Source: Psychrobacter urativorans (GTDB lineage: Bacteria > Pseudomonadota > Gammaproteobacteria > Pseudomonadales > Moraxellaceae). Taken from it: 64,000 bases of DNA. The stretch is taken from the NCBI RefSeq assembly GCF_904846675.1, contig NZ_CAJHBT010000005.1, forward strand, positions 1 to 64,000. The letters run 5' to 3'. Of this stretch, positions 41,231 through 52,080 are shown piece by piece. The notes below the pieces were generated by a model. The model was not told the DNA's origin, did not search any database, and was given only the letters and a program-made list of their open reading frames with translations. Positions within the stretch are counted from its first letter, which is position 1, and each line of letters opens with the position of its first letter. Position numbers and translations under genes: made by a program.

Positions 41231-42166
41231 ATGCGTGTTAAGAATGCCCCTCGCTTGCGCTTTCAGCTGCCACGATTTCCGTGTCCTGTGCCCGCATCTG
41301 TGTCAACTGGTTTATCTCAGACCACTGACTTACCTCAACAGCCATTACCGTTGGTTCCCAAGCACACACGCCGTATGATAAGCTTCCAATCTGTTGGCGG
41401 TAGTCAACAGGGCGCAGGAACATGGCTACTGGCATTATTTGTGGTAGCAGTACTGGTGACCGCGATAGTTGGGTTGATGCTTGGTCATAAGCTAGGCTAT
41501 CAACGTGGCTATTATTCATTACAAAATGAAACCAAAGAAGCAGCTGTTAATAATGAGCAGGCCAGTAAAGAGCTTAAAGACCTACGTATCAGCCATAAAA
41601 TCCTAACCAATCAAGTGGCTACAGCCAAGCAAGAACTGACGATTAGTTTGACGAATTTAGATGAACTACGTCAGACGCAGCGAGCGTTAAAAGTAGAGAA
41701 TAAGCAAGTCTCCCAGCTCAATGAGTTATACGCAAAATTACTCATTGAAAAGGGCGGTATGCCGCTACAGGTTCTCGGTGCTAAGATTGATCCCCTACCT
41801 GAAAGTGCCTTTGAATACGGGTTCGATGTGGGAATGCTTAGTGATGACGGTCAGGCGAAAAATCTAACAGTAATCATGACCTTACAGGATAAAGATAACT
41901 TTATAGAAGTACCGCTAGATCCTGCGAATTATGTGATCGAAGGCATTGTACGTATCCGTGGTCGCTTTGTAATGCCAGCAAGGTTCAAGCCATTACAAAT
42001 TAAGCTTAGTTTAGAAGCTGGTGATCAACAAGTAGAACAATTATACGACTGGAGTCTCGGTGATCGGGTTGATGACATGCCATTATCATTACTAGACTTA
42101 CCAGAAGTTGATGCCAGCCCTATTGCTGCTGATAAAGTGACCGATAAGAAAGAAACACCTAAATAA
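41231..42166 (+). CDS. DUF6776-like single-span membrane protein
   Basis: This 311-residue protein has a basic, Pro-rich cytoplasmic N-terminus and one transmembrane helix (about residues 62-86, TWLLALFVVAVLVTAIVGLMLG). A helical coiled-coil segment (about 95-170) and a beta-rich C-terminal domain with GFDVGMLSDDG and VRIRGRFVMPARF follow. The pattern matches the DUF6776 family of gammaproteobacteria; function unknown. It lies between argC and clpS with no sign of functional linkage. The final 25 residues are Asp/Lys-rich and variable. Confidence 0.75.
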   Translation: MRVKNAPRLRFQLPRFPCPVPASVSTGLSQTTDLPQQPLPLVPKHTRRMISFQSVGGSQQGAGTWLLALFVVAVLVTAIVGLMLGHKLGYQRGYYSLQNETKEAAVNNEQASKELKDLRISHKILTNQVATAKQELTISLTNLDELRQTQRALKVENKQVSQLNELYAKLLIEKGGMPLQVLGAKIDPLPESAFEYGFDVGMLSDDGQAKNLTVIMTLQDKDNFIEVPLDPANYVIEGIVRIRGRFVMPARFKPLQIKLSLEAGDQQVEQLYDWSLGDRVDDMPLSLLDLPEVDASPIAADKVTDKKETPK

Positions 42167-42304
42167 AAGAAACTTCTAAATAATAGGATGTTAATAAAAT
42201 ACCTTTGTAACAAATTGCTTTTAAATAACTTTACTGCTACCTGAACTTTTTATTCAAACTCGACTTTTTTGAAACTGTCCTACTATGATGAAACAGATAA
42301 TATT

Positions 42305-42712
42305 ATGAAACAAGTGTTATTAACGACTTATCCGACAGTCTGCGACTGGCATCTTCCAAGTATGCCAGCAGGGCCCCGTGCACAAGATAATGATACTGAT
42401 GGCGACACCTCACCGCAAGCGGATGTTATGGTCGCGGAGCCTGAAGTGGCTAAGCCGCCAATGTATGCAGTGGTGATGTATAACGATAATTACACGCCGA
42501 TGGAGTTTGTGGTCTATATTTTGCAGTCAGAATTTCGGCACAATATTGAAACGGCATTTGAGATTATGATGACCATTCATAATGCTAGTAAGGGGGTTGC
42601 CGGTATTTATCCTAAAGATATCGCCGAAACCAAAGCCAAAAAAGTCAACAGTTTGGCGCACCGTGAAGGCTATCCATTATTAACGCAAATAGAACCGCAC
42701 CAAGGTGAATAA
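42305..42712 (+). CDS. clpS: ATP-dependent Clp protease adapter ClpS
   Basis: ClpS binds N-degron substrates and hands them to ClpA. The core (about residues 50-130) has YAVVMYNDNYTPMEFVVYIL, FEIMMTIHNASKGVAGIYP and AHREGYPLL, including the conserved Asn/Asp pair and His of the N-end pocket. The ATG at 42305 gives MKQVLLTTYPTVC and 135 residues; a TTG at 42269 would add 12 residues. The extended, disordered N-terminus is longer than in E. coli. clpA follows, but after 810 bp. Confidence 0.93.
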   Translation: MKQVLLTTYPTVCDWHLPSMPAGPRAQDNDTDGDTSPQADVMVAEPEVAKPPMYAVVMYNDNYTPMEFVVYILQSEFRHNIETAFEIMMTIHNASKGVAGIYPKDIAETKAKKVNSLAHREGYPLLTQIEPHQGE

Positions 42713-43523
42713 GGTAGGGCGTTTTAGCTTTACCTCACTGTAAAATCTATCTAAGTTTTTTCTCTTTTCCTTCCTATGCTTTCTTCTATATTTCCTTCTG
42801 TTTTTATCTCCTAATCAACTTGATACACTTGATTTTTATCACAATTGTCCATATATAGATATCTAACATATAAATATATAGTCTATATTTATGCTATACA
42901 GATATTGTCGTAAGTGAATTTCGATCTAGTCTTAACTATTATTAATGATTGACTTCTATTAGTCCGACCTTTATTAATTGCTTATCGCTTTTTCTGACAC
43001 ATTCTAACTCATTACTTATATGCTGTTAATTATACTTAACTACTTATGCTCTCTTGATTGCTCATATTTTACTGCTCATACATCATTATTTATATAGGCC
43101 ATGTGCTGGTTATTGACTGTCCAGTTAATCTAACTCATTCAGTACGTAGCAATATAGTAGCCTAATGAGGTTGTTTGAATCGTATACTGGGCAGCCCTTA
43201 TAAAGTTTGATACATTTTAATAGCTGTTAATGGATTGACTATGAATCTCTATCATGTTGATATTAAGAAAAGCTAACGTTAATTATTATTAAAAATGACA
43301 CTACTACAACTACCATTACAACTATTATCCGTCATACCGTTATTGCCCAATATTCGTTATTGATCAATAAGTAAATCTCTAATAATGTCGCTACTAACCA
43401 AATATTGCCCTTGAACAATCCAGCTGCCGCCCTGATTTAGTAACTAAGTATTTAATTAATGAGTGTTTAAATAAGAAGTATTTAAATAAATTATAAAGAT
43501 ATGTATAACCGTAGGAATTCGTT
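42713..43523. other. 810-bp non-coding gap between clpS and clpA
   Basis: No frame of substance on either strand. The first part contains a pyrimidine-rich tract on the plus strand (about 42745-42812), then very AT-rich sequence. A run of alternating A/T (about 42852-42893) lies near 42.87 kb. clpS and clpA are usually adjacent, so this is unusually long and presumably gives clpA its own promoter. I cannot identify a former gene in it. Confidence 0.6.
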
Positions 43524-46046
43524 ATGTTAAGTCGTCATCTTGAAGTCTCTTTACGTTTAGCAATGACGCTTGCGCGCCAAAAGTCGCACGAGTATCTCAC
43601 TGTTGAACACCTATTATTGGCGCTGTTAGAGAATACACACGCGGCCAATACCTTAACTGCCTGTAATGCCAACGTCTCGAGTCTACGCATGGAGCTTGAA
43701 GCTTATATTGATAAGCACACGCCAACCGTAGATGCAGATATGGAACAGTCACCGCAGCCTACTCAAAGTTTTGATCGTATTCTGCAACGTGCCATTTTCC
43801 ATGTGCAATCTATCGGTGGTGGTCGTTTGGTTGAAGGCTCAGATATCTTAGTATCTATGTTCTCAGAACATGATACCTATGCGGTTTACTTGCTCAAAAA
43901 ACAAGGCATTAGCCGCTTAGAGCTAACCCAATATCTATCACATGGTCAGGATAAAGATGAACCTGCTGAACCACGTGCCTCGATGTCAGGTGAGCGCCGT
44001 ACTGCGTCAGAGAAAACCAGTAAAGATCCCTTAGTAGAATTTGCCAGTAACTTGAACCAGCGTGCTGCCGAAGGCAAAACTGATCCATTGATTGGCCGTG
44101 GTCCTGAGATTGAGCGTGCTGCTCAAGTATTGTGTCGCCGCCGCAAAAATAACCCGTTATTAGTTGGTGAGCCAGGTGTTGGCAAAACTTCTATTGCTGA
44201 AGGTTTAGCTTGGTTGATTATCAATGATAAAGCGCCAAAACCATTGAGTGGCTGTGTAATTTATAGCCTAGATATCGGTTCTTTGATTGCGGGTACTAAG
44301 TATCGCGGCGACTTTGAAAAACGTATGAAATCGTTACTTGATGCGCTCAAAAATAAACCCAATGCCATCTTATTTATCGATGAGATTCATATGATTATCG
44401 GTGCAGGCTCTTCCATGAGCAGTAATATGGATGTGTCCAACCTTATCAAGCCAGCCCTTGCCAATGGTGAGCTGCGGTGTGTGGGTTCGACCACCTTTAC
44501 CGAGTATCGTCAAGTATTTGAAAAAGACCATGCATTATCACGCCGTTTCCAAAAAATCGATGTGAACGAACCAAGTGTTGATGAGAGTATCGATATCCTG
44601 CGTGGTCTTAAACCCCGCTATGAAGAGTTCCACAACGTTGAATATACCGATGAAGCGTTAATTACTGCGGTACAGTTATCATCTAAGCATATTCATGAGC
44701 GCTTCTTGCCGGATAAGGCTATTGACGTTATCGACGAAGCCGGCGCTTATAAGCGCTTGGGTGTTGTCCCTGACGCTGATGATATCAATGCAGAGGAGAG
44801 TTTAATTGCTGATTTAGAGCAAGCGCTTAATGCTGATGATATCGACGATGATGCCGCTACAGATAATGAAATGCAAGATGAGGCAGCGGCTGCTAAAGCC
44901 AATGATAAGTCTAAAACTGATGATTCGGAGAAAGCTAAAAACAAAAAACCACCTATGAAAATCGGTGTGGCAGATATCGAAGCGATCGTTGCGAAGTTAG
45001 CGCGTATTCCGCCCAAGTCAGTATCAAGTGATGACAAAGGTGTTCTTGAGCATTTAGATCGCGACTTAAAACATCTCGTGTTTGGTCAAGATGAGGCGAT
45101 TGCGACTCTTGCTGATGCGATTAAATTATCGCGGGCTGGCCTTAAAGAACCAGAAAAACCTATTGGCTCCTTCATGTTTGCAGGCCCAACAGGAGTTGGT
45201 AAAACGGAAGTGTCACGGCAATTGGCAAATCTATTAGGTGTTGAATTGGTACGTTTTGACATGTCAGAATATATGGAGGCGCATACTGCCTCACGTCTGA
45301 TTGGTGCGCCCCCTGGCTATGTAGGTTATGATCAAGGTGGCTTGCTCACTGAGAAGATTAATCAACATCCGCATTGTGTCTTATTATTTGATGAGATTGA
45401 AAAAGCGCATCCTGACGTTTTTAACTTATTACTACAAGTCATGGATCATGGCACATTGACAGATAATAATGGCCGTGTTGCTAGCTTCAAACAAGTCATC
45501 GTTATCATGACCACCAACGTAGGTGCAGAGAGTATCAGTCGCTCGTCTATGGGTTTCACTCAGCAAGATCATAGCCGTGATAATAATGAATCACTCAAAC
45601 GGGTATTTAGTCCTGAATTCCGCAACCGTCTGGATGCTATTATTCAGTTCAACCCGCTTGATACCTCGATTGTGGTGTCAGTTGTTGATAAATTCTTGGT
45701 TGAGCTGCAAGTACAGCTTGATGACAAACAAGTGACCTTAGAGATTGACGATGATGTACGCGAATACTTAGCCGAGAAGGGCTATGATCGTCTGATGGGT
45801 GCGCGTCCAATGCAGCGCCTCATTCAAGATGAGATTAAAAAGCCATTGGCAGGTATGATTTTGTTTGGTGAATTGGTCAATGGCGGTGTGGTACATCTTA
45901 CTTTAGAGCCAGAGCAAACTGATGATGAACAAGACATAGTTAGCCTTGATAAAAATAGCGATAAAGGCTCAGCCGATAGTCGGATTGTTTTAACAGTGGT
46001 TGAGACTCATGAGCCGCACTCAGACTCTGAATCATTAGCCAGCTAG
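43524..46046 (+). CDS. clpA: ATP-dependent Clp protease ATP-binding subunit ClpA
   Basis: AAA+ unfoldase that feeds ClpP. A Clp N domain (about residues 1-145) is followed by AAA module 1 with GEPGVGKTS (Walker A) and [10 protein letters not shown] (Walker B). Module 2 has [20 protein letters not shown] and the C-terminal D2-small domain. The pore and arginine-finger surroundings look normal. Between the modules lies an acidic Ala/Asp/Lys-rich insert of about 60 residues (about 413-475), absent from E. coli ClpA and raising the length to 840 from 758. A further acidic tail closes the protein. AGGAA lies seven bases before the ATG. Confidence 0.97.
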   Translation: MLSRHLEVSLRLAMTLARQKSHEYLTVEHLLLALLENTHAANTLTACNANVSSLRMELEAYIDKHTPTVDADMEQSPQPTQSFDRILQRAIFHVQSIGGGRLVEGSDILVSMFSEHDTYAVYLLKKQGISRLELTQYLSHGQDKDEPAEPRASMSGERRTASEKTSKDPLVEFASNLNQRAAEGKTDPLIGRGPEIERAAQVLCRRRKNNPLLVGEPGVGKTSIAEGLAWLIINDKAPKPLSGCVIYSLDIGSLIAGTKYRGDFEKRMKSLLDALKNKPNAILFIDEIHMIIGAGSSMSSNMDVSNLIKPALANGELRCVGSTTFTEYRQVFEKDHALSRRFQKIDVNEPSVDESIDILRGLKPRYEEFHNVEYTDEALITAVQLSSKHIHERFLPDKAIDVIDEAGAYKRLGVVPDADDINAEESLIADLEQALNADDIDDDAATDNEMQDEAAAAKANDKSKTDDSEKAKNKKPPMKIGVADIEAIVAKLARIPPKSVSSDDKGVLEHLDRDLKHLVFGQDEAIATLADAIKLSRAGLKEPEKPIGSFMFAGPTGVGKTEVSRQLANLLGVELVRFDMSEYMEAHTASRLIGAPPGYVGYDQGGLLTEKINQHPHCVLLFDEIEKAHPDVFNLLLQVMDHGTLTDNNGRVASFKQVIVIMTTNVGAESISRSSMGFTQQDHSRDNNESLKRVFSPEFRNRLDAIIQFNPLDTSIVVSVVDKFLVELQVQLDDKQVTLEIDDDVREYLAEKGYDRLMGARPMQRLIQDEIKKPLAGMILFGELVNGGVVHLTLEPEQTDDEQDIVSLDKNSDKGSADSRIVLTVVETHEPHSDSESLAS

Positions 46047-46133
46047 GTAGAATTGTCTTTAATGTGAAGTTACTTTTAATGTACAGAAGCTACTTTTAAG
46101 CTAAAATAGTTTTTATCAGCTTATTCAGTAAAT

Positions 46134-46168
46134 AAAAAACGGTTACTATCATTAGTAGCCGTTTTTTT
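46134..46168 (+). terminator. Terminator after clpA
   Basis: AAAAAACGG-TACTA pairs with TAGTA-CCGTTTTTTT with a small internal mismatch and a 4-nt loop, followed by T7. It lies about 90 bases past the clpA stop. Confidence 0.88.
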
Positions 46169-46395
46169 ATGGTCATTTATAAACAGTTTAACGCGATTAT
46201 TTGTGCTAGTAGCCTATTTTATAGCGAAACTTAATACAATTCTTTGCTACCATTGCGAGATAGACAGGCGTTTTGATAGCAGTTCCAATGCTACTATAGC
46301 GATATAAACCACAGTTCCCTGTATCCTAACTTTTCATAAAGCCATTAGATAAAAGCAACCAGCTATAAAACAACTAAAAATAAGGTTAAATTATA

Positions 46396-47148
46396 ATGCA
46401 ATTATTTGATAATGAGCAGTCAGATGATAAGACCAATAAAACCGCTGACCAAAAACAAGCTATTTTGGACAACGTACGCCTGCCAGAAGACTGGAAAACA
46501 GCGTTAGCAGATGAGCTGACCTCAGAGAATATGGATGACTTACGGGCATTTTTAAAGCAAGCTTATCAGTCAGACGTGAGTATTTACCCGCCCACGAATT
46601 TAATGTTTAATGCCTTTAATTTGACGCCTTTATCAGAGGTTAAAGTGGTAATATTGGGTCAAGACCCTTATCATCGTCCGGGGCAGGCGATGGGATTGTC
46701 ATTTTCAGTACCGAAAACAATTCCAAAGCCGCCGTCACTTAATAATGTGCTCAAAGAAATGGCAGATGATATTAATACCAGCTACTCAGCGCATGGCGAT
46801 TTGACTTATTGGGCGCAGCAAGGGGTATTGCTATTGAACAGCTCATTGACGGTTAGTGAAGGCGAGCCAAATAGCCATCAGAACGCTGGGTGGGAATCGT
46901 TTACCGATAAAGTAATTAATATTGTTAATGAGCAAACAGAACATACCGTATTTATCCTCTGGGGCAGTAAAGCACAGAAAAGAGGTAAGTATATCAATAC
47001 TGATAAGCATTTGATTTTGACGGCGGTACATCCGTCGCCACTCGCAGCCAATCGCGGTGGCTTCTTTGGCTCCAAACCTTTTTCTAAAACCAATGATTAT
47101 CTTGTGCAACATGGTCAAAAAGCGATCGATTGGCAGCTGCCCCAGTAG
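46396..47148 (+). CDS. ung: Uracil-DNA glycosylase
   Basis: It removes uracil from DNA in base excision repair. The active-site motif GQDPYHRPGQAMGLSFSV (catalytic Asp about residue 90) and the C-terminal HPSPLAANRGGFFGSKPF loop are both intact. The LWGSKAQKRG segment is present. Length 250 against 229 in E. coli; the extra residues are a Gln/Asp/Lys-rich N-terminus. tadA follows after 41 bp, so the two may be cotranscribed. Confidence 0.97.
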   Translation: MQLFDNEQSDDKTNKTADQKQAILDNVRLPEDWKTALADELTSENMDDLRAFLKQAYQSDVSIYPPTNLMFNAFNLTPLSEVKVVILGQDPYHRPGQAMGLSFSVPKTIPKPPSLNNVLKEMADDINTSYSAHGDLTYWAQQGVLLLNSSLTVSEGEPNSHQNAGWESFTDKVINIVNEQTEHTVFILWGSKAQKRGKYINTDKHLILTAVHPSPLAANRGGFFGSKPFSKTNDYLVQHGQKAIDWQLPQ

Positions 47149-47189
47149 TCGATAATAGTAGTCGTTAACAATAGCAATGGAGTCATTTT

Positions 47190-47750
47190 TTGCCACCGTA
47201 TCAGTTTCTAAAACCTTATCATACTGCTGCTGCTGACGACGAGATAAGCCACCGTACTTTTTGGACGCTAGAGGATGTTAAGTGGATGGGTTGTGCATTA
47301 GCTTTAGCTCAGCGCGGTGGCGAGCGTGGGGAAGTACCGGTCGGTGCCGTGTTGATACATGAACACGAAGTTATTGGTAGCGGTTTTAATGAGCCTATCG
47401 GTCGTCATGATGCGACGGCTCATGCTGAGATTGTGGCATTAAGGGCTGCATGTTTGAACCTAAATAACTACCGATTGCCTTCAGACACCACCTTATATGT
47501 CACTTTAGAACCGTGTACGATGTGTGTTGGTGCGCTGATTCATGCGCGTGTTGATAGATTGGTATATGCAGCGAGTGAGCCACGTGCCGGCATGGTTGGC
47601 AGTCAAATGAATCTGCCTGTACAGCCCTTTTATAATCATTATATGCGAGCCAATCAAGGGTTATGTGCGCAGCATAGTAGTCAGATATTAAAAGACTTTT
47701 TTCGTAAGCGCCGGCAATTGACGAAGAAAAATAAGCAAAGCCTTTCATAA
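47190..47750 (+). CDS. tadA: tRNA-specific adenosine deaminase TadA
   Basis: It deaminates adenosine-34 to inosine in tRNA-Arg(ACG). The cytidine-deaminase-fold motifs HAEIVAL (zinc His and catalytic Glu) and TLEPCTMCVGAL (two zinc Cys) are intact, with PIGRHDATAHAE and NNYRL as in the family. The start is a TTG at 47190 with GGAG seven bases upstream; the next Met would cut into the conserved domain. The roughly 25 residues before the domain are extra compared with E. coli. Confidence 0.95.
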   Translation: MPPYQFLKPYHTAAADDEISHRTFWTLEDVKWMGCALALAQRGGERGEVPVGAVLIHEHEVIGSGFNEPIGRHDATAHAEIVALRAACLNLNNYRLPSDTTLYVTLEPCTMCVGALIHARVDRLVYAASEPRAGMVGSQMNLPVQPFYNHYMRANQGLCAQHSSQILKDFFRKRRQLTKKNKQSLS

Positions 47751-47941
47751 TATATTTGAAAGGTGTTCAATATATTGCTGATACATAAGATATTAACCAC
47801 AACGCTAGTGGTAGCATCGATTATTTGCTATAATATTGCCCTATTTAGTGATCTGAAAATACGCCATTCAATAAATAATTAAGCGCCAGTGTATTAATAC
47901 CTAAATAAAAAATATCAATACTTAAATATAAGCCCTTAACT

Positions 47942-48703
47942 ATGACCGCCTTAACGTCACCGAATAAAGCCACTGATGCTAACGCTATTGATAATCAAAT
48001 GTTACGTTATCCGGTTATCTGCATTGACGGGCCAAGTGGTGCGGGTAAAGGCACAGCGGCATGGCGATTAGCGCAAGCATTAGGCTATCGATTGCTGGAC
48101 TCAGGGGCGTTGTATCGCATTGTCGGTTTAAAAGCTTTTACAGCAGGATTAATTACTGCCGACGCGCAACATCTAATTGATGAGGTAGCACTATCAAAGC
48201 TGACCCAAAGTTTGCAGATTACCTTTCAGCTCAATAACGACTCAGGTCGGGTTGATATTATCGTTAATGATGAAACGATAGGTGAGCAGGTTCGTAATGA
48301 GACCGTTGGCGGTTACGCGTCACAAGTGGCAGTATTTCCACAAGTACGCCAAGCCTTGTTAAAATTGCAGCAAGATATGGCGACTCGTTCAGGATTGGTT
48401 GCAGATGGTCGTGATATGGGTACGGTCGTCTTTCCGGATGCGGATGCTAAGATATTTTTGACAGCTAGTGCTAGAGCGCGTGCCGAGCGCCGTGTTATTC
48501 AGCTTATCAATGCGGGACAGATAGCAGATTTTGAAGCGATTTTGACGACAATTAAAGAGCGTGATGACCGTGATGAAAATCGTACGGCCGCACCATCAAA
48601 GCCTGCGGAGGATGCGCTATTAATCGATAGCTCAACGTTGAATGCAGATGTGGTTTATCAGAAAATTAAAGCACATTGTCAGGCGAAAGGAATTTATTTT
48701 TAG
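47942..48703 (+). CDS. cmk: Cytidylate kinase
   Basis: It phosphorylates CMP and dCMP with ATP. The P-loop is CIDGPSGAGKGTAAWRLA (about residues 23-40), followed by LLDSGALYRIVG and VADGRDMGTVVFPDADAKIFL. The late RAERR and RDDRDENR segments fit the lid and catalytic arginines. Length 253 is slightly above normal. No ribosome site is evident upstream of the ATG. rpsA follows, the classical cmk-rpsA order, with a 359-bp structured gap. Confidence 0.96.
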   Translation: MTALTSPNKATDANAIDNQMLRYPVICIDGPSGAGKGTAAWRLAQALGYRLLDSGALYRIVGLKAFTAGLITADAQHLIDEVALSKLTQSLQITFQLNNDSGRVDIIVNDETIGEQVRNETVGGYASQVAVFPQVRQALLKLQQDMATRSGLVADGRDMGTVVFPDADAKIFLTASARARAERRVIQLINAGQIADFEAILTTIKERDDRDENRTAAPSKPAEDALLIDSSTLNADVVYQKIKAHCQAKGIYF

Positions 48704-49062
48704 TTTATCAATATTCAGGATAATTCTTAATAGTGAAACTGAAGTTTATATGTAAGTAACAATCAATTGAACAAAAAGATAAGCGTCACCTCGATGCGTA
48801 AAAAAATAAAAAAGTACCCATCGAGTCTGATTTTAGTATAAAATCACAGTGATCAGGATAGGATAGCTGTCATCCTAATCAATAAGACCGTTGTTGTTAG
48901 TAAGCCAGCTAAGTAATTTTTTAAAGTTAATATTAGCTTATTAATAACAACCGTTTTTTTTATATGGTGATATGAGATATAAAACCAGTCTTTCATTTTA
49001 TATGACCATAAATTTGATCCGTACTGTGCTGGACAGGCTACGGCTATACAAAGGTAGACATA
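48704..49062. other. cmk-rpsA gap with structured leader
   Basis: No gene. In order: an inverted repeat CTCGATG/CATCGAG (48790-48796 and 48819-48825), a TATAAAAT that could be a -10 element (about 48837), a hairpin AGGAT/ATCCT (about 48859-48875) and the terminator-like hairpin at 48890-48961. About 100 more bases lead to the start codon. Confidence 0.55.
48890..48961 (+). terminator. Terminator/attenuator-like hairpin before rpsA
   Basis: GTTGTTGTTAGTAAGC (48890-48905) pairs along 16 bases with GCTTATTAATAACAAC (48936-48951), two pairs being G-T. Two bases later comes T8 (48954-48961). Either it ends cmk transcripts or it is an attenuator inside the rpsA leader, about 100 bases before the rpsA ATG. 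Inside the loop, AGCTAA and TTAGCT can form a competing stem. Confidence 0.7.
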
Positions 49063-50751
49063 ATGGAATCATTTGCTGAACTATTTGAAGCGAGCATTGA
49101 AGAGCAGGGTCTGGATATCGAGCGTGGCTCGGTTATTACAGGTACTGTTGTGGCCATTGATAGCGACTGGATCACTGTAGATACCGGTCTAAAATCTGAA
49201 GGCATCGTCGCTCGTGAAGAGTTTTTAAGCGAAGAAGGCGAACTTGAAGTAGAAATTGGTGATAGTGTTGATGTTGTGGTTGAAGCGGTCGATAACGGTA
49301 TGGGTCAAACCTTACTGTCACGCGAAAAAGCCAAACGCGTCGAGACGTGGAATGTCCTTGAAAAAATCTATGATAACGATGAGATTGTAAAAGGTATTAT
49401 TTCTAGTAAAGTAAAAGGTGGTTTTACTGTAGACGTGGGTTCAGTACGCGCGTTCCTGCCAGGCTCATTGGTAGATGTACGCCCTATCCGTGATACCACG
49501 CATCTAGAAGGCAAAGAGCTGGAATTTAAAGTCATCAAGCTTGATCAAAAACGTAACAACGTTGTGGTAAGTCGCCGCGCTGTTATGGAAGCTGAAAACT
49601 CAGCTGAGCGTGAAGAATTATTGAACAAGCTTGAAGAAGGTATCGAGATCGAAGGTATCGTTAAGAACCTAACTGATTACGGTGCGTTCGTTGACCTTGG
49701 TGGTATTGATGGTCTTCTGCACATCACTGACATGGCATGGCGCCGTATCAAGCACCCATCTGAAGTGGTTGAAGTTGGTCAAGACCTAAAAGTTAAAGTA
49801 TTGAAGTTTGACCGTGAACGCAATCGCGTCAGTTTAGGTCTAAAACAGCTTGGTACTGATCCTTGGGATAACGTTGGCGGAACCTATCCAGTAGGTAGTA
49901 TTGTTAAAGCACGCGTAACTAACTTGACAGATTATGGTTGTTTCGCTGAAATCTCTGAAGGGGTTGAAGGTCTAGTTCACGTGTCAGAGATGGATCATAC
50001 CAACAAAAATATCCATCCATCAAAAGTAGTACAAGTTGGTGATGATATTGATGTAATGATTCTTGATATCGACGAAGAGCGTCGCCGTATTAGCTTAGGT
50101 ATCAAACAGACTCTAGCTAATCCATGGGATGAGTTTGATAAGAAACACGAGCGCGGTGACAAAATCACTGGCACTATCAAGTCAATCACCGACTTTGGTA
50201 TCTTTATCGGTCTAGACGGCGGTATTGATGGTCTCGTACATCTGTCTGATATTTCTTGGAATGAAACTGGCGAAGATGCTATCCGTAACTACAATAAAGG
50301 TGACACCGTAGAAGCGATGGTATTGTCTGTAGATGCAGAAGCTAACCGTATCAGCCTAGGCGTGAAACAGCTAAGCTCAGATCCATTCAACGAATACCTA
50401 GTCGGTAACGATCGCGGTGCTATCGTGAATGGTAAAGTGAAGGAAGTTGATGCTAAAGGCGCTATTATCGAGCTTGCTGAGGAAGTCGAAGGCTACTTGC
50501 GTGCCTCTGAAATCCAGCGTGATCGTGTTGAAGATGCTACTAAGCATCTGTCTGTTGGTGATGATGTTGAAGCTAAAATCATTAGCGTCGATCGTAAATC
50601 TCGTAGCCTTAGCCTGTCAATCAAAGCTAAAGACGAAGCTGAAGAGCGTCAAGCGATTAAAGACTTGGGTGGTAGCAGCGCTGCCGCACCACAAGCTACT
50701 GATGCCCAACCAAAAACAATTGGTGATTTGATTAAAGAACAAATGCAGTAA
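49063..50751 (+). CDS. rpsA: 30S ribosomal protein S1
   Basis: S1 binds mRNA leaders and is needed for initiation on most transcripts. The 562 residues contain six S1 (OB-fold) repeats in order, with recognisable starts such as [55 protein letters not shown] and [19 protein letters not shown]. Length is close to E. coli (557). AAAGG lies about ten bases before the ATG. S1 commonly represses its own translation through its leader, and the long structured leader here is consistent with that. Confidence 0.97.
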   Translation: MESFAELFEASIEEQGLDIERGSVITGTVVAIDSDWITVDTGLKSEGIVAREEFLSEEGELEVEIGDSVDVVVEAVDNGMGQTLLSREKAKRVETWNVLEKIYDNDEIVKGIISSKVKGGFTVDVGSVRAFLPGSLVDVRPIRDTTHLEGKELEFKVIKLDQKRNNVVVSRRAVMEAENSAEREELLNKLEEGIEIEGIVKNLTDYGAFVDLGGIDGLLHITDMAWRRIKHPSEVVEVGQDLKVKVLKFDRERNRVSLGLKQLGTDPWDNVGGTYPVGSIVKARVTNLTDYGCFAEISEGVEGLVHVSEMDHTNKNIHPSKVVQVGDDIDVMILDIDEERRRISLGIKQTLANPWDEFDKKHERGDKITGTIKSITDFGIFIGLDGGIDGLVHLSDISWNETGEDAIRNYNKGDTVEAMVLSVDAEANRISLGVKQLSSDPFNEYLVGNDRGAIVNGKVKEVDAKGAIIELAEEVEGYLRASEIQRDRVEDATKHLSVGDDVEAKIISVDRKSRSLSLSIKAKDEAEERQAIKDLGGSSAAAPQATDAQPKTIGDLIKEQMQ

Positions 50752-50800
50752 GCCGTTCTTTCTTAATCATTAATAAGTTTTTAATAGATAGCAATATAAT

Positions 50801-50828
50801 AAAAAAGCGACTTCGGTCGCTTTTTTTT
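50801..50828 (+). terminator. Terminator after rpsA
   Basis: AAAAAAGCGAC-TTCG-GTCGCTTTTTTTT is a perfect stem with a stable UUCG loop and T8, about 50 bases past the rpsA stop. Confidence 0.95.
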
Positions 50829-51140
50829 GTGCCCGAATTTTATCACTTATTAAGTCTTGAACAACTAGGAGTAAGTTCTCTACTTATATAATCAGCATTC
50901 AACTGCTATCTGTTTTAATTGCTGCTATCATTTGCAAGATCGAGTAACAAAATGTAAAATAGCACTAAGTGCTTGAAACGTTGTGAACTCTTAAGTGACG
51001 ATAATAAGGTATGTCGATGAGAACACCCTAAGCGGAGCATTCACACTAACTGTTTTTCAATACATGGTGGATATCAGCTGTTCAATGTTGAACTCACCTG
51101 ATAGTTATGATAAACATCAATCAATAAGGCAAGCGTAACA
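50829..51140. other. Intergenic region before ihfB
   Basis: About 310 bp without a gene. A DNA palindrome GTTCAATGTTGAAC lies at 51080-51093, about 48 bases before ihfB. With a 2-bp centre it cannot form a normal RNA loop, so it looks like a protein-binding site. Confidence 0.45.
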
Positions 51141-51446
51141 ATGCAGCAAGCGATTAATAAGTCCGATTTTATTGACAATTTGAGTGCTAACTGTGACAAC
51201 ATAACCGATATGGTGGTTGATGACGCCGTACGCGAAATTTTAAACTTGATGGTAAATACCTTAGCAAATGATGGTCGAGTAGAAGTACGCGGTTTTGGTA
51301 GTTTTTGTCTCCACCACCGCCGTGCCCGTACAGGACGCAACCCAAAAACAGGTGAGAGCGTACCAGTTCCGGCCAAAGCTATTCCGCACTTTAAGCCAGG
51401 TAAAGCACTGCGTGAAGCGGTGAACGACAAAGTAGCAATGTCATAA
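51141..51446 (+). CDS. ihfB: Integration host factor subunit beta
   Basis: A DNA-bending histone-like protein (HU/IHF family) of 101 residues. It has the family arm region GRVEVRGFGSF, RRARTGRNPKTGESVPVPAK and the closing HFKPGKALREAVN. The NPKTGE motif with RxGRNP distinguishes IHF-type from HU. The position after rpsA is the classical order for ihfB, which supports beta over alpha. AAGG lies about ten bases before the ATG. Confidence 0.95.
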   Translation: MQQAINKSDFIDNLSANCDNITDMVVDDAVREILNLMVNTLANDGRVEVRGFGSFCLHHRRARTGRNPKTGESVPVPAKAIPHFKPGKALREAVNDKVAMS

Positions 51447-51549
51447 ATGTCAAAGTAATGGTATAAATGCTACTCACCACTTGCGGCGGCTTACTTGTAG
51501 CGATATCCTATCGATAAACGGCTACTTTATTTAAAACTGAGGTATATGC

Positions 51550-51972
51550 ATGATGCGCTTTTTACTGTTTGTATTATTGTTTTTGAGCTTTGCTTATGCC
51601 CTTGGTTTAGTATTAGTAAATAATACTGACGTTGGGGTGAACCTGCTTTTTTTACAAGCACCGACCATGAACTTAGGGTTATTGTTAATACTTTGCCTAA
51701 TGCTCGGTATTATCATTGGTGTGCTACTGGCATTATTGATGTTTCGTGTCTTACAGAATAAGTGGGAAATTTCACGGCTGCAAAAACTCAATAAGAACTT
51801 GCAGGAACAGGTTACTCAAGCCAATACCGTTATCGACCGTCAGGCTAATTCTCCTACTGTAGAAGAGGCTGTTTATGGTGCGACAGCCGTTCACATAGAA
51901 GAGGATAACTCGCGTTTAAATGACGTCTATCCTGCTGAATCTGCAGTATTAACGAAACGTAAACGTGACTAA
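51550..51972 (+). CDS. LapA-domain (DUF1049) inner-membrane protein
   Basis: This 140-residue protein has two transmembrane helices (about residues 2-22 and 40-65) with the DUF1049 pattern LVNNTDVGVNLLFLQAPTMNLGLLLILCLMLGIIIG. A cytoplasmic coiled tail (RLQKLNKNLQEQV) follows. In E. coli LapA works with LapB/YciM in regulating LpxC and LPS assembly; no lapB is next door here, so the function is inferred. GAGG lies seven bases before the ATG. The order ihfB-lapA-pyrF is a common gammaproteobacterial arrangement. Confidence 0.88.
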   Translation: MMRFLLFVLLFLSFAYALGLVLVNNTDVGVNLLFLQAPTMNLGLLLILCLMLGIIIGVLLALLMFRVLQNKWEISRLQKLNKNLQEQVTQANTVIDRQANSPTVEEAVYGATAVHIEEDNSRLNDVYPAESAVLTKRKRD

Positions 51973-52080
51973 GAATAAATAGTTTTGTTTAGGTATAAAT
52001 AAGCTCAATAGTAATGACAGCTGATATTTATAATTATTTGACGACTTCAATATAAAATTTCGATATAAAATGGTAAATCC